DNA of 64,000 nt, from positions 1-64,000 of the forward strand of contig PNAG01000002.1 in NCBI GenBank assembly GCA_003169845.1, written 5' to 3'. Position numbers and translations under genes: made by a program. Shown in pieces: positions 32,074-39,618 of the stretch (within the stretch, counting starts at the first letter, position 1; each line of letters opens with the position of its first letter). This stretch comes from Candidatus Dormiibacterota bacterium (GTDB lineage: Bacteria; Chloroflexota; Dormibacteria; Dormibacterales; Dormibacteraceae). The notes beneath the pieces are model-generated. The model was not told where the DNA came from. It made no database searches and saw only the letters and a list, made by a program, of their open reading frames with translations.

Positions 32074-32861
32074 ACTCTGTAGCTTCAGCAACCGGCCTTC
32101 GCACGGCGACCGTTCTCCAGGCGCAAGACATCTGGCGGGACTTCGGCGGTGTAATCGCGGTGGCGGGCGCGACGATCAACGTGCCGCGAGGCAGAATCAC
32201 AGGACTGATTGGTCCCAACGGTGCGGGCAAGTCGACCCTCGTAAATATCATTTCCGGCGCCATCAAGCCGCGGTCAGGCGTAATCACGTTTGAAGGTGTC
32301 GACATCACGGCTGAGGCGGCCCACCGCATCGCCCATCGAGGCCTCGTGCGCACGTTCCAGCTTTCGAGCGAGTTCGGCAGACTCACGGTTCTCGAGAACC
32401 TTTTGGTTGCGGCACCCCATCAAGTTGGGGAAAGCCTGATCGGCGCGGTGCTCGGCAAACGTTACTGGCAGAATCAGGAGGCGGCGCTTGTCCACCAAGC
32501 CCGTGAGCTGCTCATTCGTTTCGGTATGTCGGCCAAGGAGGAGGAGTACGCCGAGAACCTCAGCGGCGGCCAGCGACGCCTAGTAGAGATCATGCGGGCT
32601 CTCATGGCCAAGCCGAAGCTGCTGCTCCTCGATGAGCCCTTGGCAGGAGTCAATCCTTCGCTCGGGCAGGAGATTCTGGGCTATCTCGAAGCACTCCGCG
32701 ATGACGGCCTGACCATGCTGATGATCGAACATGACCTCGCTGCAGTCGAGCGTGTGTGCAATCCGGTGATCGTGATGGCCCAGGGAAAAGTGTTGGCGCA
32801 GGGCACACTGAATGACCTCCGAAACCAGCAGGAGGTGCTCGATGCCTACTTCATCGGTTGA
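32070..32861 (+). CDS. livG: ABC transporter ATP-binding protein LivG
   Basis: 263 residues from TTG 32070, coupled to livM by a four-base overlap. Walker A is GLIGPNGAGKSTLVNII, the Q-loop lies in GLVRTFQLSSEFGRLTVLEN, the signature is NLSGGQRRLVEIM, Walker B LLLLDEPLAGVNPSL, and the H-loop is MIEHDLAAVERV. The longer LivG-type insert between the Q-loop and signature is present. It energises amino acid or amide uptake together with LivF. Confidence 0.9.
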   Translation: MNSVASATGLRTATVLQAQDIWRDFGGVIAVAGATINVPRGRITGLIGPNGAGKSTLVNIISGAIKPRSGVITFEGVDITAEAAHRIAHRGLVRTFQLSSEFGRLTVLENLLVAAPHQVGESLIGAVLGKRYWQNQEAALVHQARELLIRFGMSAKEEEYAENLSGGQRRLVEIMRALMAKPKLLLLDEPLAGVNPSLGQEILGYLEALRDDGLTMLMIEHDLAAVERVCNPVIVMAQGKVLAQGTLNDLRNQQEVLDAYFIG

Positions 32862-33663
32862 AAGCACCCAGCGTCCAGCGGCGCACCTCGAGGTCCGGGA
32901 CTTCACCGCCGGTTACGGGCGAATTCCAATCGTATCCAGCATCAACCTGGATGTCGGCGAGGGCGAGGTGGTTGCGATCGTCGGGCCCAATGGTGCCGGC
33001 AAGAGCACGTTGCTCAAGGCCATAGTTGGCGTGATTCCCAGCCTTGGTGGTTCGATCAGGCTTCGTGGCGATATCGTCACCAACCTCAGTACCGACGATC
33101 TCGTACGGCGGGGCATCGGATATGTGCCTCAGAGTCACGACGTATTCGACACCCTGACGGTCGAAGAGAACATGCGCATCGGCGGCTACCTACTCGCAAA
33201 GCCCGAGGCCGAGGCCAGGATGGCTCGAATTCTCGACACTTTCCCGACTCTTCGGCCACTGATTCGGCGCATCGCCCACAAGCTGAGCGGCGGGGAGCGA
33301 AAACTGGTGGCGATCGCTCGGGTGATGATGCTCCAGCCATCGCTGTACGTCTTGGACGAACCGACGTCCAACCTGTCGGTCGAGCTCGCCCACAAGCTGC
33401 TTACTGATTACGTGCGGCGAATCGCCAGTACCGGCGCCGCTGTCCTGTTGGTCGAGCAGAAGGCCAAGGCGGCGCTTGAGGTCTCTAACTGGGCCTACCT
33501 GATGGTAGCTGGGGCCATATCGATGTCATCGCCGGCGGCAATGCTGCTGGCGGACGAGTCGATAGCGCACCGTTTCCTCGGCAAGGTCACCGCCGGCTCT
33601 TCGTCGGCGCCACCTGGCGGAACAGGGCCGGACTCAACGCTCCCGGAAGCACCTGCCGTATGA
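32842..33663 (+). CDS. livF: ABC transporter ATP-binding protein LivF
   Basis: 273 residues from ATG 32842, with AGGAGG at 32830-32835, inside the end of livG (20-base overlap). Walker A is VAIVGPNGAGKSTLLKAIVG, the Q-loop GYVPQSHDVFDTLTVEENM, the signature KLSGGERKLVAIARVMM, Walker B LYVLDEPTSNLSVEL, and the H-loop region LLVEQKAKAALEV has Gln in place of the usual His, as in many LivF proteins. It ends in a flexible Ser/Pro/Gly tail. It closes the permease operon; the next gene has its own promoter region. Confidence 0.9.
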   Translation: MPTSSVESTQRPAAHLEVRDFTAGYGRIPIVSSINLDVGEGEVVAIVGPNGAGKSTLLKAIVGVIPSLGGSIRLRGDIVTNLSTDDLVRRGIGYVPQSHDVFDTLTVEENMRIGGYLLAKPEAEARMARILDTFPTLRPLIRRIAHKLSGGERKLVAIARVMMLQPSLYVLDEPTSNLSVELAHKLLTDYVRRIASTGAAVLLVEQKAKAALEVSNWAYLMVAGAISMSSPAAMLLADESIAHRFLGKVTAGSSSAPPGGTGPDSTLPEAPAV

Positions 33664-33675
33664 GATGCGTGCCAA

Positions 33676-33706
33676 AGTGGCCGCCAACCCGCGTTGGCAA
33701 GTGGCC
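33676..33706. promoter_or_regulatory. AAGTGGCC direct repeats before the aminotransferase gene
   Basis: AAGTGGCC occurs at 33676-33683 and again at 33699-33706 in the same orientation, around a GCCAAC-CCGC-GTTGGC hairpin. The motif matches the operator cluster at 28060, so one regulator could control both promoters. MocR/GntR-type regulators often use spaced direct repeats. Confidence 0.5.
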
Positions 33707-33768
33707 CTGCCGCCGCCGACGTGTGCCGGGGACAATGACGTAGCCGAACGAGTGAGTGAGGGATAACC

Positions 33769-34890
33769 GTGAAAGAGCAAGTACAAACCAGCATCTTCAA
33801 AAGGCATCGCAACCCCAATCTGGGGAAGGTGCGACCCTACATACCTGGGCCAACGAGTGCCGATGTTTCAGCCAAATACGGGATCCCGATCGAGAAGCTG
33901 GTCAAGCTCTCCTCGAACGAGGCGCCCCTCGGACCCTCGCCTTCGGTCCGTGAAGCGCTCAAGAAAGCGGCGGACAGTGACGACCTACATCGCTACCCGA
34001 GCTCGGCGATGCCTAAGCTGCGCGCCGCGGCGGCGCAGGCGATAGGGCTACTTCCCGAGCAGATTGTCCTCGGAGCGGGATCATCGGATACATGGGGCAT
34101 GATCATTCGGGCTTTTTCGCGCCCGGGTGATGAGGTGCTCGCGATCGAGCCTTCGATGACGAGCTACCTCGAGGCTGCGGTTCTCCTAGAGCGCGAGCCC
34201 GTCGAGGTCATAGTTAAATCCCCGTTCGAGGTTACGAGTCAGGCGGTGCTCAAGTCGGTTACCGCCCGCACGCGAGTGGTGTTCTTGTCATCTCCAAATA
34301 ACACAACGAGCCGGCTCATCTCTCCGGAGACAATCGCACTGATAGCCCAAGGTGCTCCGGATGCGGTCATAGTCGTGGACGAGCACTACATCGAGGCGAC
34401 TGACAGATATCGCGATGTGAGCGCCGTTCGCCTGATAGGCGAGCTCGACAACTTGCTGGTCACTCGCAGCCTTTCGAAGATGTACGGCCTAGCCGGCTTG
34501 CGGATCGGGTACGCGGCGGGCCCTGCCGAGGCCATCGCCACTGTGATGTCGTTCAAACCAAAATGGAATGTGAGCATAATCGCGGAAAAGGCGGCCCTGG
34601 CAACCCTGGCGGCGAATGACCACCTCGAGGCCAACATCAAAATGACGCGCGAGGGCCGAAGCTACCTTCTCGCTGAGCTTTCAAAACTTCCAGTGGAGGT
34701 TGTACCCGGTGCGCAGGGTGGCTTCGTCTTGTTCAAGCCGCGCACGCGATCCGGTGATGAGGTGACCGAAGGCCTGTTCAGTCGTGGCTACATGGTTCGT
34801 GGGGATCTGGTCAAAGATCACATTCGTGTCAGTGTCGGCACACCGGCTCAAAACCAAGGCTTTGTGCAGGCGCTGGCATCGTTGCTCTGA
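33769..34890 (+). CDS. Class I/II aminotransferase, HisC-like
   Basis: 373 residues. The PLP-binding lysine is in LVTRSLSKMYGLAGLRIGY. Other marks are KLSSNEAPLGPSPSVREALK near the N-terminus, LGAGSSDTWGMIIRAFSRPG, VVFLSSPNNTTSRLISPETI and VVDEHYIEAT. This is the histidinol-phosphate aminotransferase type, also used for aromatic, threonine-phosphate or beta-amino substrates. Here it lies with transporter and hydantoinase genes and not with his genes, so it probably transaminates an imported or released amino acid. GTG start; AAGTGGCC sites lie 60-90 bases upstream. Confidence 0.8.
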   Translation: MKEQVQTSIFKRHRNPNLGKVRPYIPGPTSADVSAKYGIPIEKLVKLSSNEAPLGPSPSVREALKKAADSDDLHRYPSSAMPKLRAAAAQAIGLLPEQIVLGAGSSDTWGMIIRAFSRPGDEVLAIEPSMTSYLEAAVLLEREPVEVIVKSPFEVTSQAVLKSVTARTRVVFLSSPNNTTSRLISPETIALIAQGAPDAVIVVDEHYIEATDRYRDVSAVRLIGELDNLLVTRSLSKMYGLAGLRIGYAAGPAEAIATVMSFKPKWNVSIIAEKAALATLAANDHLEANIKMTREGRSYLLAELSKLPVEVVPGAQGGFVLFKPRTRSGDEVTEGLFSRGYMVRGDLVKDHIRVSVGTPAQNQGFVQALASLL

Positions 34891-34906
34891 GCTAGGAGAA
34901 GAAACG

Positions 34907-36259
34907 ATTTCCGGGCCGACCAGCGACATCGTAGTTACCAACGGCAGGCTCGTCATCGGCCCGCAGGTCATCCAGGGTGGGGTTGCCATCAAAGATGGCG
35001 TGATTGCCGCGATCGGGCGAGAATCTTCCCTACCCGATTCCAAAGAGGTCATCGACGTCGCCGGCGCTTACATCCTGCCCGGAGTGATCGATCCACATGT
35101 CCATTTCCGCGAGCCGGGGTTGACCAACCGCGAGGACTTCGCTTCCGGATCCACGGCGGCAACCATCGGCGGCGTGACCACCGTTTTTGAGATGCCTAAC
35201 ACAGTCCCACCGACCGCCGGAGCCGATGCCGTGATGGCAAAGCGTGAACTTGTGAAACCGAAGTCACTGGTCGACTTTGGTCTTTTCGGAATGGTTGGCC
35301 AGACCAACGTCGACCGGATCGAGGAAATGGCGGAGGCTGGCGTGATCGGGTTCAAGTTCTACCTTCACCAAACCATTGAGGGGATGCCACCCTGTGACGA
35401 TGGAGCACTGTTTGAAGCCTTCCAACGAATCGCAGCCGTAGGTGGTGTCGCCGCGGTACACGCCGAGAATCCAGAGATCATCGGCCGCTGCTCGGCGCAT
35501 CTGCGAGCACATGGGCATTCAGACGTTACCGCCAACATCGCTGCCCGGCCGACGGTGTCCGAGAGCGAGATGGTGGCTCGCTGCATCGCCTATGCGCGAG
35601 CAGCAGGTAACCGCTTGCACATCTGCCATGTCACTTCTGCCGAGTCGGTCGACGAGATTGCATCAGCTAAGCGCAGGCACTTGCCGGTGACCGCTGAAAC
35701 AGGCCCGCAATGGCTGTGGTTCACAGAAGTCGATGCTGCGGAAAAGGGCATGGTGCTCATGTTCTCGCCTCCTTTCCGATCTGAGGGGGATCGCAAAGCT
35801 CTGTGGGACGCCCTCCAGGATGGACGCCTGGACATGGTTGCCACCGACCACGCCCCGCGACACCGAGAGGAGAAACTCGTGGCGTCGGTGTGGGATGCGA
35901 AGTCAGGCTTCATCGGCGTAGAAACGAACGTCCCACTGATGATGGGAGCTGTCGATCAGGGGCGCTTGTCTATTCAGACCTATGCACGGATCAGCTCTGA
36001 GAATGCGGCGCGCGCTTTCGGGCTGTGGCCTCGGAAGGGAAGCCTGCTTCCAGGCTCAGACGGCGATCTGACCATTGTTGGGGTTGGCGCCGCCCACGCG
36101 ATCGAGGCCGAGCGTCTCCACAGCAAGGCAAAGGTCACTCCTTTTGATGGCGTAAGTACCACCGGGTCCGTCAAGTACACGATTCTTGGAGGGCAGGTGA
36201 TGATGAGAGATCAGAACGTGACCGGCTCACCGCGCGGCCGGGACGTGGTCAGGGCTTAG
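34907..36259 (+). CDS. Cyclic amidohydrolase: hydantoinase/dihydropyrimidinase/allantoinase family
   Basis: About 450 residues. A binuclear-metal amidohydrolase: GVIDPHVHFREPGLTNRED with the HxH pair, GVIGFKFYLHQ with the carbamylated Lys, VAAVHAENPEI, LHICHVTSAESV and MVATDHAPRHREEK with the final metal Asp. It hydrolyses a five- or six-membered cyclic diamide such as hydantoin, dihydropyrimidine or allantoin. No ATG, GTG or TTG is well placed: AGGAG at 34894-34898 stands eight bases before an in-frame ATT (34907), which would be a rare start, 16 bases after the aminotransferase stop. The function class is firm, the exact substrate unknown. Confidence 0.8.
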   Translation: MSGPTSDIVVTNGRLVIGPQVIQGGVAIKDGVIAAIGRESSLPDSKEVIDVAGAYILPGVIDPHVHFREPGLTNREDFASGSTAATIGGVTTVFEMPNTVPPTAGADAVMAKRELVKPKSLVDFGLFGMVGQTNVDRIEEMAEAGVIGFKFYLHQTIEGMPPCDDGALFEAFQRIAAVGGVAAVHAENPEIIGRCSAHLRAHGHSDVTANIAARPTVSESEMVARCIAYARAAGNRLHICHVTSAESVDEIASAKRRHLPVTAETGPQWLWFTEVDAAEKGMVLMFSPPFRSEGDRKALWDALQDGRLDMVATDHAPRHREEKLVASVWDAKSGFIGVETNVPLMMGAVDQGRLSIQTYARISSENAARAFGLWPRKGSLLPGSDGDLTIVGVGAAHAIEAERLHSKAKVTPFDGVSTTGSVKYTILGGQVMMRDQNVTGSPRGRDVVRA

Positions 36260-36274
36260 GAAGGCGATCATCCG

Positions 36275-37024
36275 ATGAAGGTTTTAGTGCTTCAGCACAT
36301 CGCGTGCGAACCGCCAGGCGAGTTCGAAGAAGTCCTTCGAAATGTTGGGGCTGATCTCCATCGGGTGGAGCTTGACGCAGGGGGGGTCCTTCCCGACTGG
36401 ACCAAATTCGATGCGATTGTGGCTATGGGGGGTCCGATGAGCGTCAACGACGACGCCAAGTATCCCTGGCTGGCGACGGAGAAGCAGCTAATTCGCGACG
36501 CCGTGACGGCGGGCAAGCCGTTCTGGGGAACTTGCCTAGGAGTTCAGTTGCTCGCTGCCAGCCTCGGGGCTCGAGTGTTCGCGGGTGAACATCCTGAGGT
36601 CGGTGTGATGCCAGTCATATTGACTGATGCGGCGAGGAATGACCCGGTATTTGAGGGATTGTTGTGAACGTTGCTAACGTTTCAGTGGCACGGCGATACG
36701 TTCGACCTTCCCACTGGAGCGGTGCTCCTCGCCGGATCGTCCCTTTACCCCGCGCAGGCATTCCGTTGGGGTCGCGTGGCGTACGGCGTGCAGTTTCACG
36801 TTGAGGTCACGCCCGATTTGGCAGCGAGCTGGGGAGACGTCCCTGAGTACCGTCTCGCGCTGGAAGAGGTGCTAGGACCAGGTTCTCTCGAACGCGTAAT
36901 AAAGGAACTGCGCAGCAACAGTGACCTATTACTTGGTGCGGCACGCGAGATGTTCCAGCGATGGCTGGTCACCTGCAACCTCATCGGCACTTCTTCAGGT
37001 GCCAAAGTGCATCAGGTTACGTAA
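36275..37024 (+). pseudogene. Class I glutamine amidotransferase with an in-frame TGA
   Basis: Two pieces in one frame, split by TGA at 36665-36667. The first has VAMGGPMSVNDDAKYPWLAT and the nucleophile elbow FWGTCLGVQLLAASLGARVF (catalytic Cys). The second has FQWHGDTFDLPTGAVLLAGS and YGVQFHVEVTPDLAASWGDV with the catalytic His and Glu. Together they are a complete GATase1 domain of the GMP-synthase-like, stand-alone kind. The stop sits in a variable loop (FEGLL-stop-TLLTFQWHGD) where Arg or polar residues are usual, so a CGA-to-TGA change is the simple view. The second half has no ribosome site. It closes the hydantoinase operon. Confidence 0.7.
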
Positions 37025-37036
37025 GAGGATCCGGCA

Positions 37037-38467
37037 TCATCGTTGTCTCCGTGCCGCAGCGATCAATGTCTCGGCGGCGTATTTCAGCCTTGCGTGATCG
37101 ATCGCTCCGTAGCCCATACCGACTCCGCTGACGACAGGAACGCCGGCATAGAATTCCTGCGCGGTCGACACTCGGACCCCTTGCTCGGCGGCCATGGCGG
37201 CGGTCTCGCTTGCGCTGATTCCCGGGGCCAACTCCCAGAATGCATGAAGGCCGGCATCGATGCCACGCAGAGTGCCGACCTCCGGGGCCTCATCGAGCAG
37301 TCTGGCTAACGCAGCCCTCTTGAGTCCGTACAATCGGCGCATCCGACGAATGTACGTGTCGAAGGCCCCGCTGTCGATGAACACAGCCAAGGCTCGCTGG
37401 AGTGGCCATGAACTGTGCCAATCCGACAACGATCGAATTTCTCGGATTCGTTCGCGGGTGGATGCCGGAGCCACCAGGTAGCCAATCCTGAGAGCGGGAC
37501 TAAGGATTTTTGAGAAGCTGCCGACATAGGCCACCGAATCTCCGGGATCCAGAGCAGCCAATGCTGGCAGCGGAGGTGCTCCATATCGAAACTCGCTGTC
37601 GTAGTCGTCTTCTACGACCAAGCTGCCCGTGTTGGCGGCCCATTCGAGCAGAGCGAGTCGGCGGGCAATGGACAGACGGCTACCCAGCGGAAACTGGTGA
37701 CTCGGAGTGACGTACACCAGAACCGGAGCTCGGCGGCCGGCCGGAAGAAGGTCGACGCACAGGCCGTCTGCATCCACCGGGATCGGAGCAAGCGTAGCTC
37801 CCGATTGGATGAAGACTCTGCGAACTCTCGGATAGCCGGGCTCTTCCATGGCTGTGACTTGACCCGGCCCCACAGTTGATCTCACGAGCAGATCGATTGC
37901 GTGCTGTGAGCCGGAGGTGATCATTACTTCCTCGGGCTCGCATCGAACTCCCCGTGCCCGATGTAGGTATCGCGATATCGCAGCCCTCAGGGGGTAGTCC
38001 CCCTCCGGGTCCATGTAACGGTTAGGCGGTATCTGGTTGGCAACGCCTCGCCATATCTGCCTCCAGACTGTCTGTGGCATTGGCTCGACACCGCCAACGT
38101 CGATACGCAGATCGATGACATCCGTCGGCTCGATCGAGCGGGTCGCTTCCGGTTGCGTTCTGATTGGACGCCTCTGAATGTCAGGCAACATCGATTGCAG
38201 GTCACGCCGCACATAAGTGCCCGACCCATGGACTCCCTCTATATAGCCCTCCACGAATAACTCGTCGTACGCACTTACGACGAGGTTCCGAGATACGCCA
38301 CACTCGCGAGCGAGCTCACGTGACGATGGCAAACGAGAGTCGGGAGGAATGCGTCCCTGGATGATGGCGGACCGCAGCTGTTCGACCAGTTGCCGCTCTA
38401 GCGATCGCCCTCCCGAGTGATCGAGTCGAATGACCGGTTCAGAGTAGAGACTGGTTGGCAGCTTCAC
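37037..38467 (-). CDS. MocR/GabR-type GntR regulator with aminotransferase domain
   Basis: 476 residues. Residues 18-85 are the GntR winged helix (LVEQLRSAIIQGRIPPDSRL, RELARECGVSRNLVVSAYDE). A linker follows, and residues about 115-470 form a fold-type I aminotransferase-like domain with the PLP lysine in YVGSFSKILSPALRIGY, plus VVEDDYDSEFRY. Such regulators bind PLP and an amino acid or analogue and control transport or catabolic genes. It converges on the transporter/hydantoinase cluster and probably regulates it; AAGTGG-like sites occur there and just upstream of its own start (GAAGTGGTACTCCCATTTGG). Confidence 0.85.
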   Translation of the reverse strand: MKLPTSLYSEPVIRLDHSGGRSLERQLVEQLRSAIIQGRIPPDSRLPSSRELARECGVSRNLVVSAYDELFVEGYIEGVHGSGTYVRRDLQSMLPDIQRRPIRTQPEATRSIEPTDVIDLRIDVGGVEPMPQTVWRQIWRGVANQIPPNRYMDPEGDYPLRAAISRYLHRARGVRCEPEEVMITSGSQHAIDLLVRSTVGPGQVTAMEEPGYPRVRRVFIQSGATLAPIPVDADGLCVDLLPAGRRAPVLVYVTPSHQFPLGSRLSIARRLALLEWAANTGSLVVEDDYDSEFRYGAPPLPALAALDPGDSVAYVGSFSKILSPALRIGYLVAPASTRERIREIRSLSDWHSSWPLQRALAVFIDSGAFDTYIRRMRRLYGLKRAALARLLDEAPEVGTLRGIDAGLHAFWELAPGISASETAAMAAEQGVRVSTAQEFYAGVPVVSGVGMGYGAIDHARLKYAAETLIAAARRQR

Positions 38468-38635
38468 GAAGTGGTACTCCCATTTGGTCGGACTAGAAGC
38501 TTAATGCTAAGCCACCCGGGTCCTGTCTGATCGGCCGAGGATTGGGCCACCTCGCCCGCCGGCTTCATGGCGCCTCTTTGTCGAGTCGCCGAAGCCTGGA
38601 GGTGAGCTTCCCGTTAGGAGCGTTGGCTTACCCCA
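38468..38635. other. Gene-free spacer upstream of the MocR gene
   Basis: Carries the MocR promoter (AAGTGG at about 38470) and nothing else I can support. Confidence 0.4.
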
Positions 38636-38862
38636 TGACAGCCAAGGTGACAGCCAAGCTGGCGGACCTGGGCGGACGAGGCCGCATGATGGTGGACAAC
38701 CGATCCCTTAATGTCGAACTGCAGCGTGCGTTGGCGGACGGCTGTGGACGGTAGCACGGCGGTCTTCAAAACCGTTTGAGGGTCGTCCGTGGAGGTCCAC
38801 CCAAGATCACATTCATTCGCCAACGTCCGTTACATCGGCTGGGTGACAGCCAATGACAGCCA
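38636..38862. repeat. Two pairs of TGACAGCCA direct repeats (attachment-site-like)
   Basis: TGACAGCCA stands at 38636 and 38648, then again at 38844 and 38854, so two tandem pairs lie about 200 bases apart in the same orientation. Between them is the tRNA-Sec-like anticodon arm. Paired short direct repeats on both sides of a tRNA-derived core are typical of integrase arm-binding sites. Confidence 0.5.
38751..38795 (+). other. tRNA-Sec-like anticodon arm remnant (anticodon TCA)
   Basis: GGCGGT-CTTCAAA-ACCGTT makes a six-bp stem (two G-U pairs) with loop CTTCAAA and anticodon TCA at 38766-38768, followed by TTGAGGG as in many bacterial tRNA-Sec genes. I cannot build the rest: no GTTCRA T-arm and no CCA follow. 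CGTTGGCG at about 38729 and CGCCAACG at about 38817 could form an eight-bp outer stem, but without a T-arm. Best seen as a decayed or att-derived tRNA-Sec piece. Confidence 0.35.
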
Positions 38863-38987
38863 GGTTGACCGGTCGCTCCGCCCCCTGACCGCTTGAACGA
38901 GTCGGAGGTCAGTCGATGTGGAATCTGGCGCTCCCGCGGTTTTCTAAAACGCGTGAGCAGTTTGCTCGCGCTAGGAGGTGCACGGGT

Positions 38988-39010
38988 ACGCCAAGACATC
39001 GCCTTCCACC
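38988..39010 (+). repeat. Family A partial copy A5
   Basis: Only the right half of the core remains (CCAAGACATCGCCTTCCACC, 38991-39010). Confidence 0.6.
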
Positions 39011-39126
39011 TTCCGGGGGACCAGACATTGTCCTTACGGCGCGGCATTCACCAAGTGAAATGCCGGAGGACCAGCTGCTTGCTCATCTCGAAGGGTTGGC
39101 CGACGCCTCGCGCTCTGGGATCCGCC

Positions 39127-39222
39127 GGATCTGAGGCCGTGCGGGCCGTGATCGAGACCTATCAGCCGTTGATCGCCCTTCACGGTCACATTCACGAGTC
39201 GCGGGGTGTCGCCGGGCTGTGA
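39127..39222 (+). pseudogene. Metallophosphoesterase C-terminal remnant
   Basis: The frame reads GSEAVRAVIETYQPLIALHG then HIHESRGVAGL and stop. GHIHES is the last metal-binding motif of calcineurin-like phosphoesterases. The rest of the gene is gone. GGCTGTGAGGCCGTCCG, the left flank of long family A copies, begins exactly in its last codons. Confidence 0.65.
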
Positions 39223-39618
39223 GGCCGTCCGTGCGTGAATCCCGGACGAGGGCGTAGTCCGCGGCGTGCTCCTGAAGCTCGAGGGGAAAAGGGGGCTGAA
39301 GAGGTATTCAGTTGACGTCCGGGTAGCGACTCGAAGTGCCGCGAGGCGCCAAAGCCCCTTGACGCGCTGGGCTTGCGATGATACAAACGCGCTGTCGAAG
39401 ACGCTACTAGGGTTCCGCCGGCATCCGCCGGGTCCGGTCCGAGAGTAGCGAGCACGGTCGCGTGCCGCACGGCGGGAGAAAAGCCCGGGAGACTTCGCCT
39501 CATTTAGGAGGTGAGTTTTTCTGATCAGCCGCCGGACAGATCCACGGATTCATTCGAACGCTCGTTTATGCAAATCGTTCGCCGTAAATAGGGGGTTAAA
39601 GGAAGGGAGGTGGCCAGG
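39223..39618. other. Promoter region of the hydantoin operon plus spacer
   Basis: No gene seen. The last 90 bases turn AT-rich (TTATGCAAATCG, CGTAAATAGGGGGTTAAAGG) and probably carry the promoter of the NCS1 operon. Confidence 0.4.

Noticed and set aside
36665..36667. In-frame TGA in the amidotransferase as selenocysteine
   Set aside because: The position is not Cys in the family, and the nearest hairpin (AACGTT-GCT-AACGTT) lies only about five bases away, too close for a bSECIS.
38729..38824. Functional tRNA-Sec gene
   Set aside because: The anticodon arm fits well, but there is no GTTCRA T-arm, no proper D-arm and no CCA end, so it cannot be an active tRNA as read.
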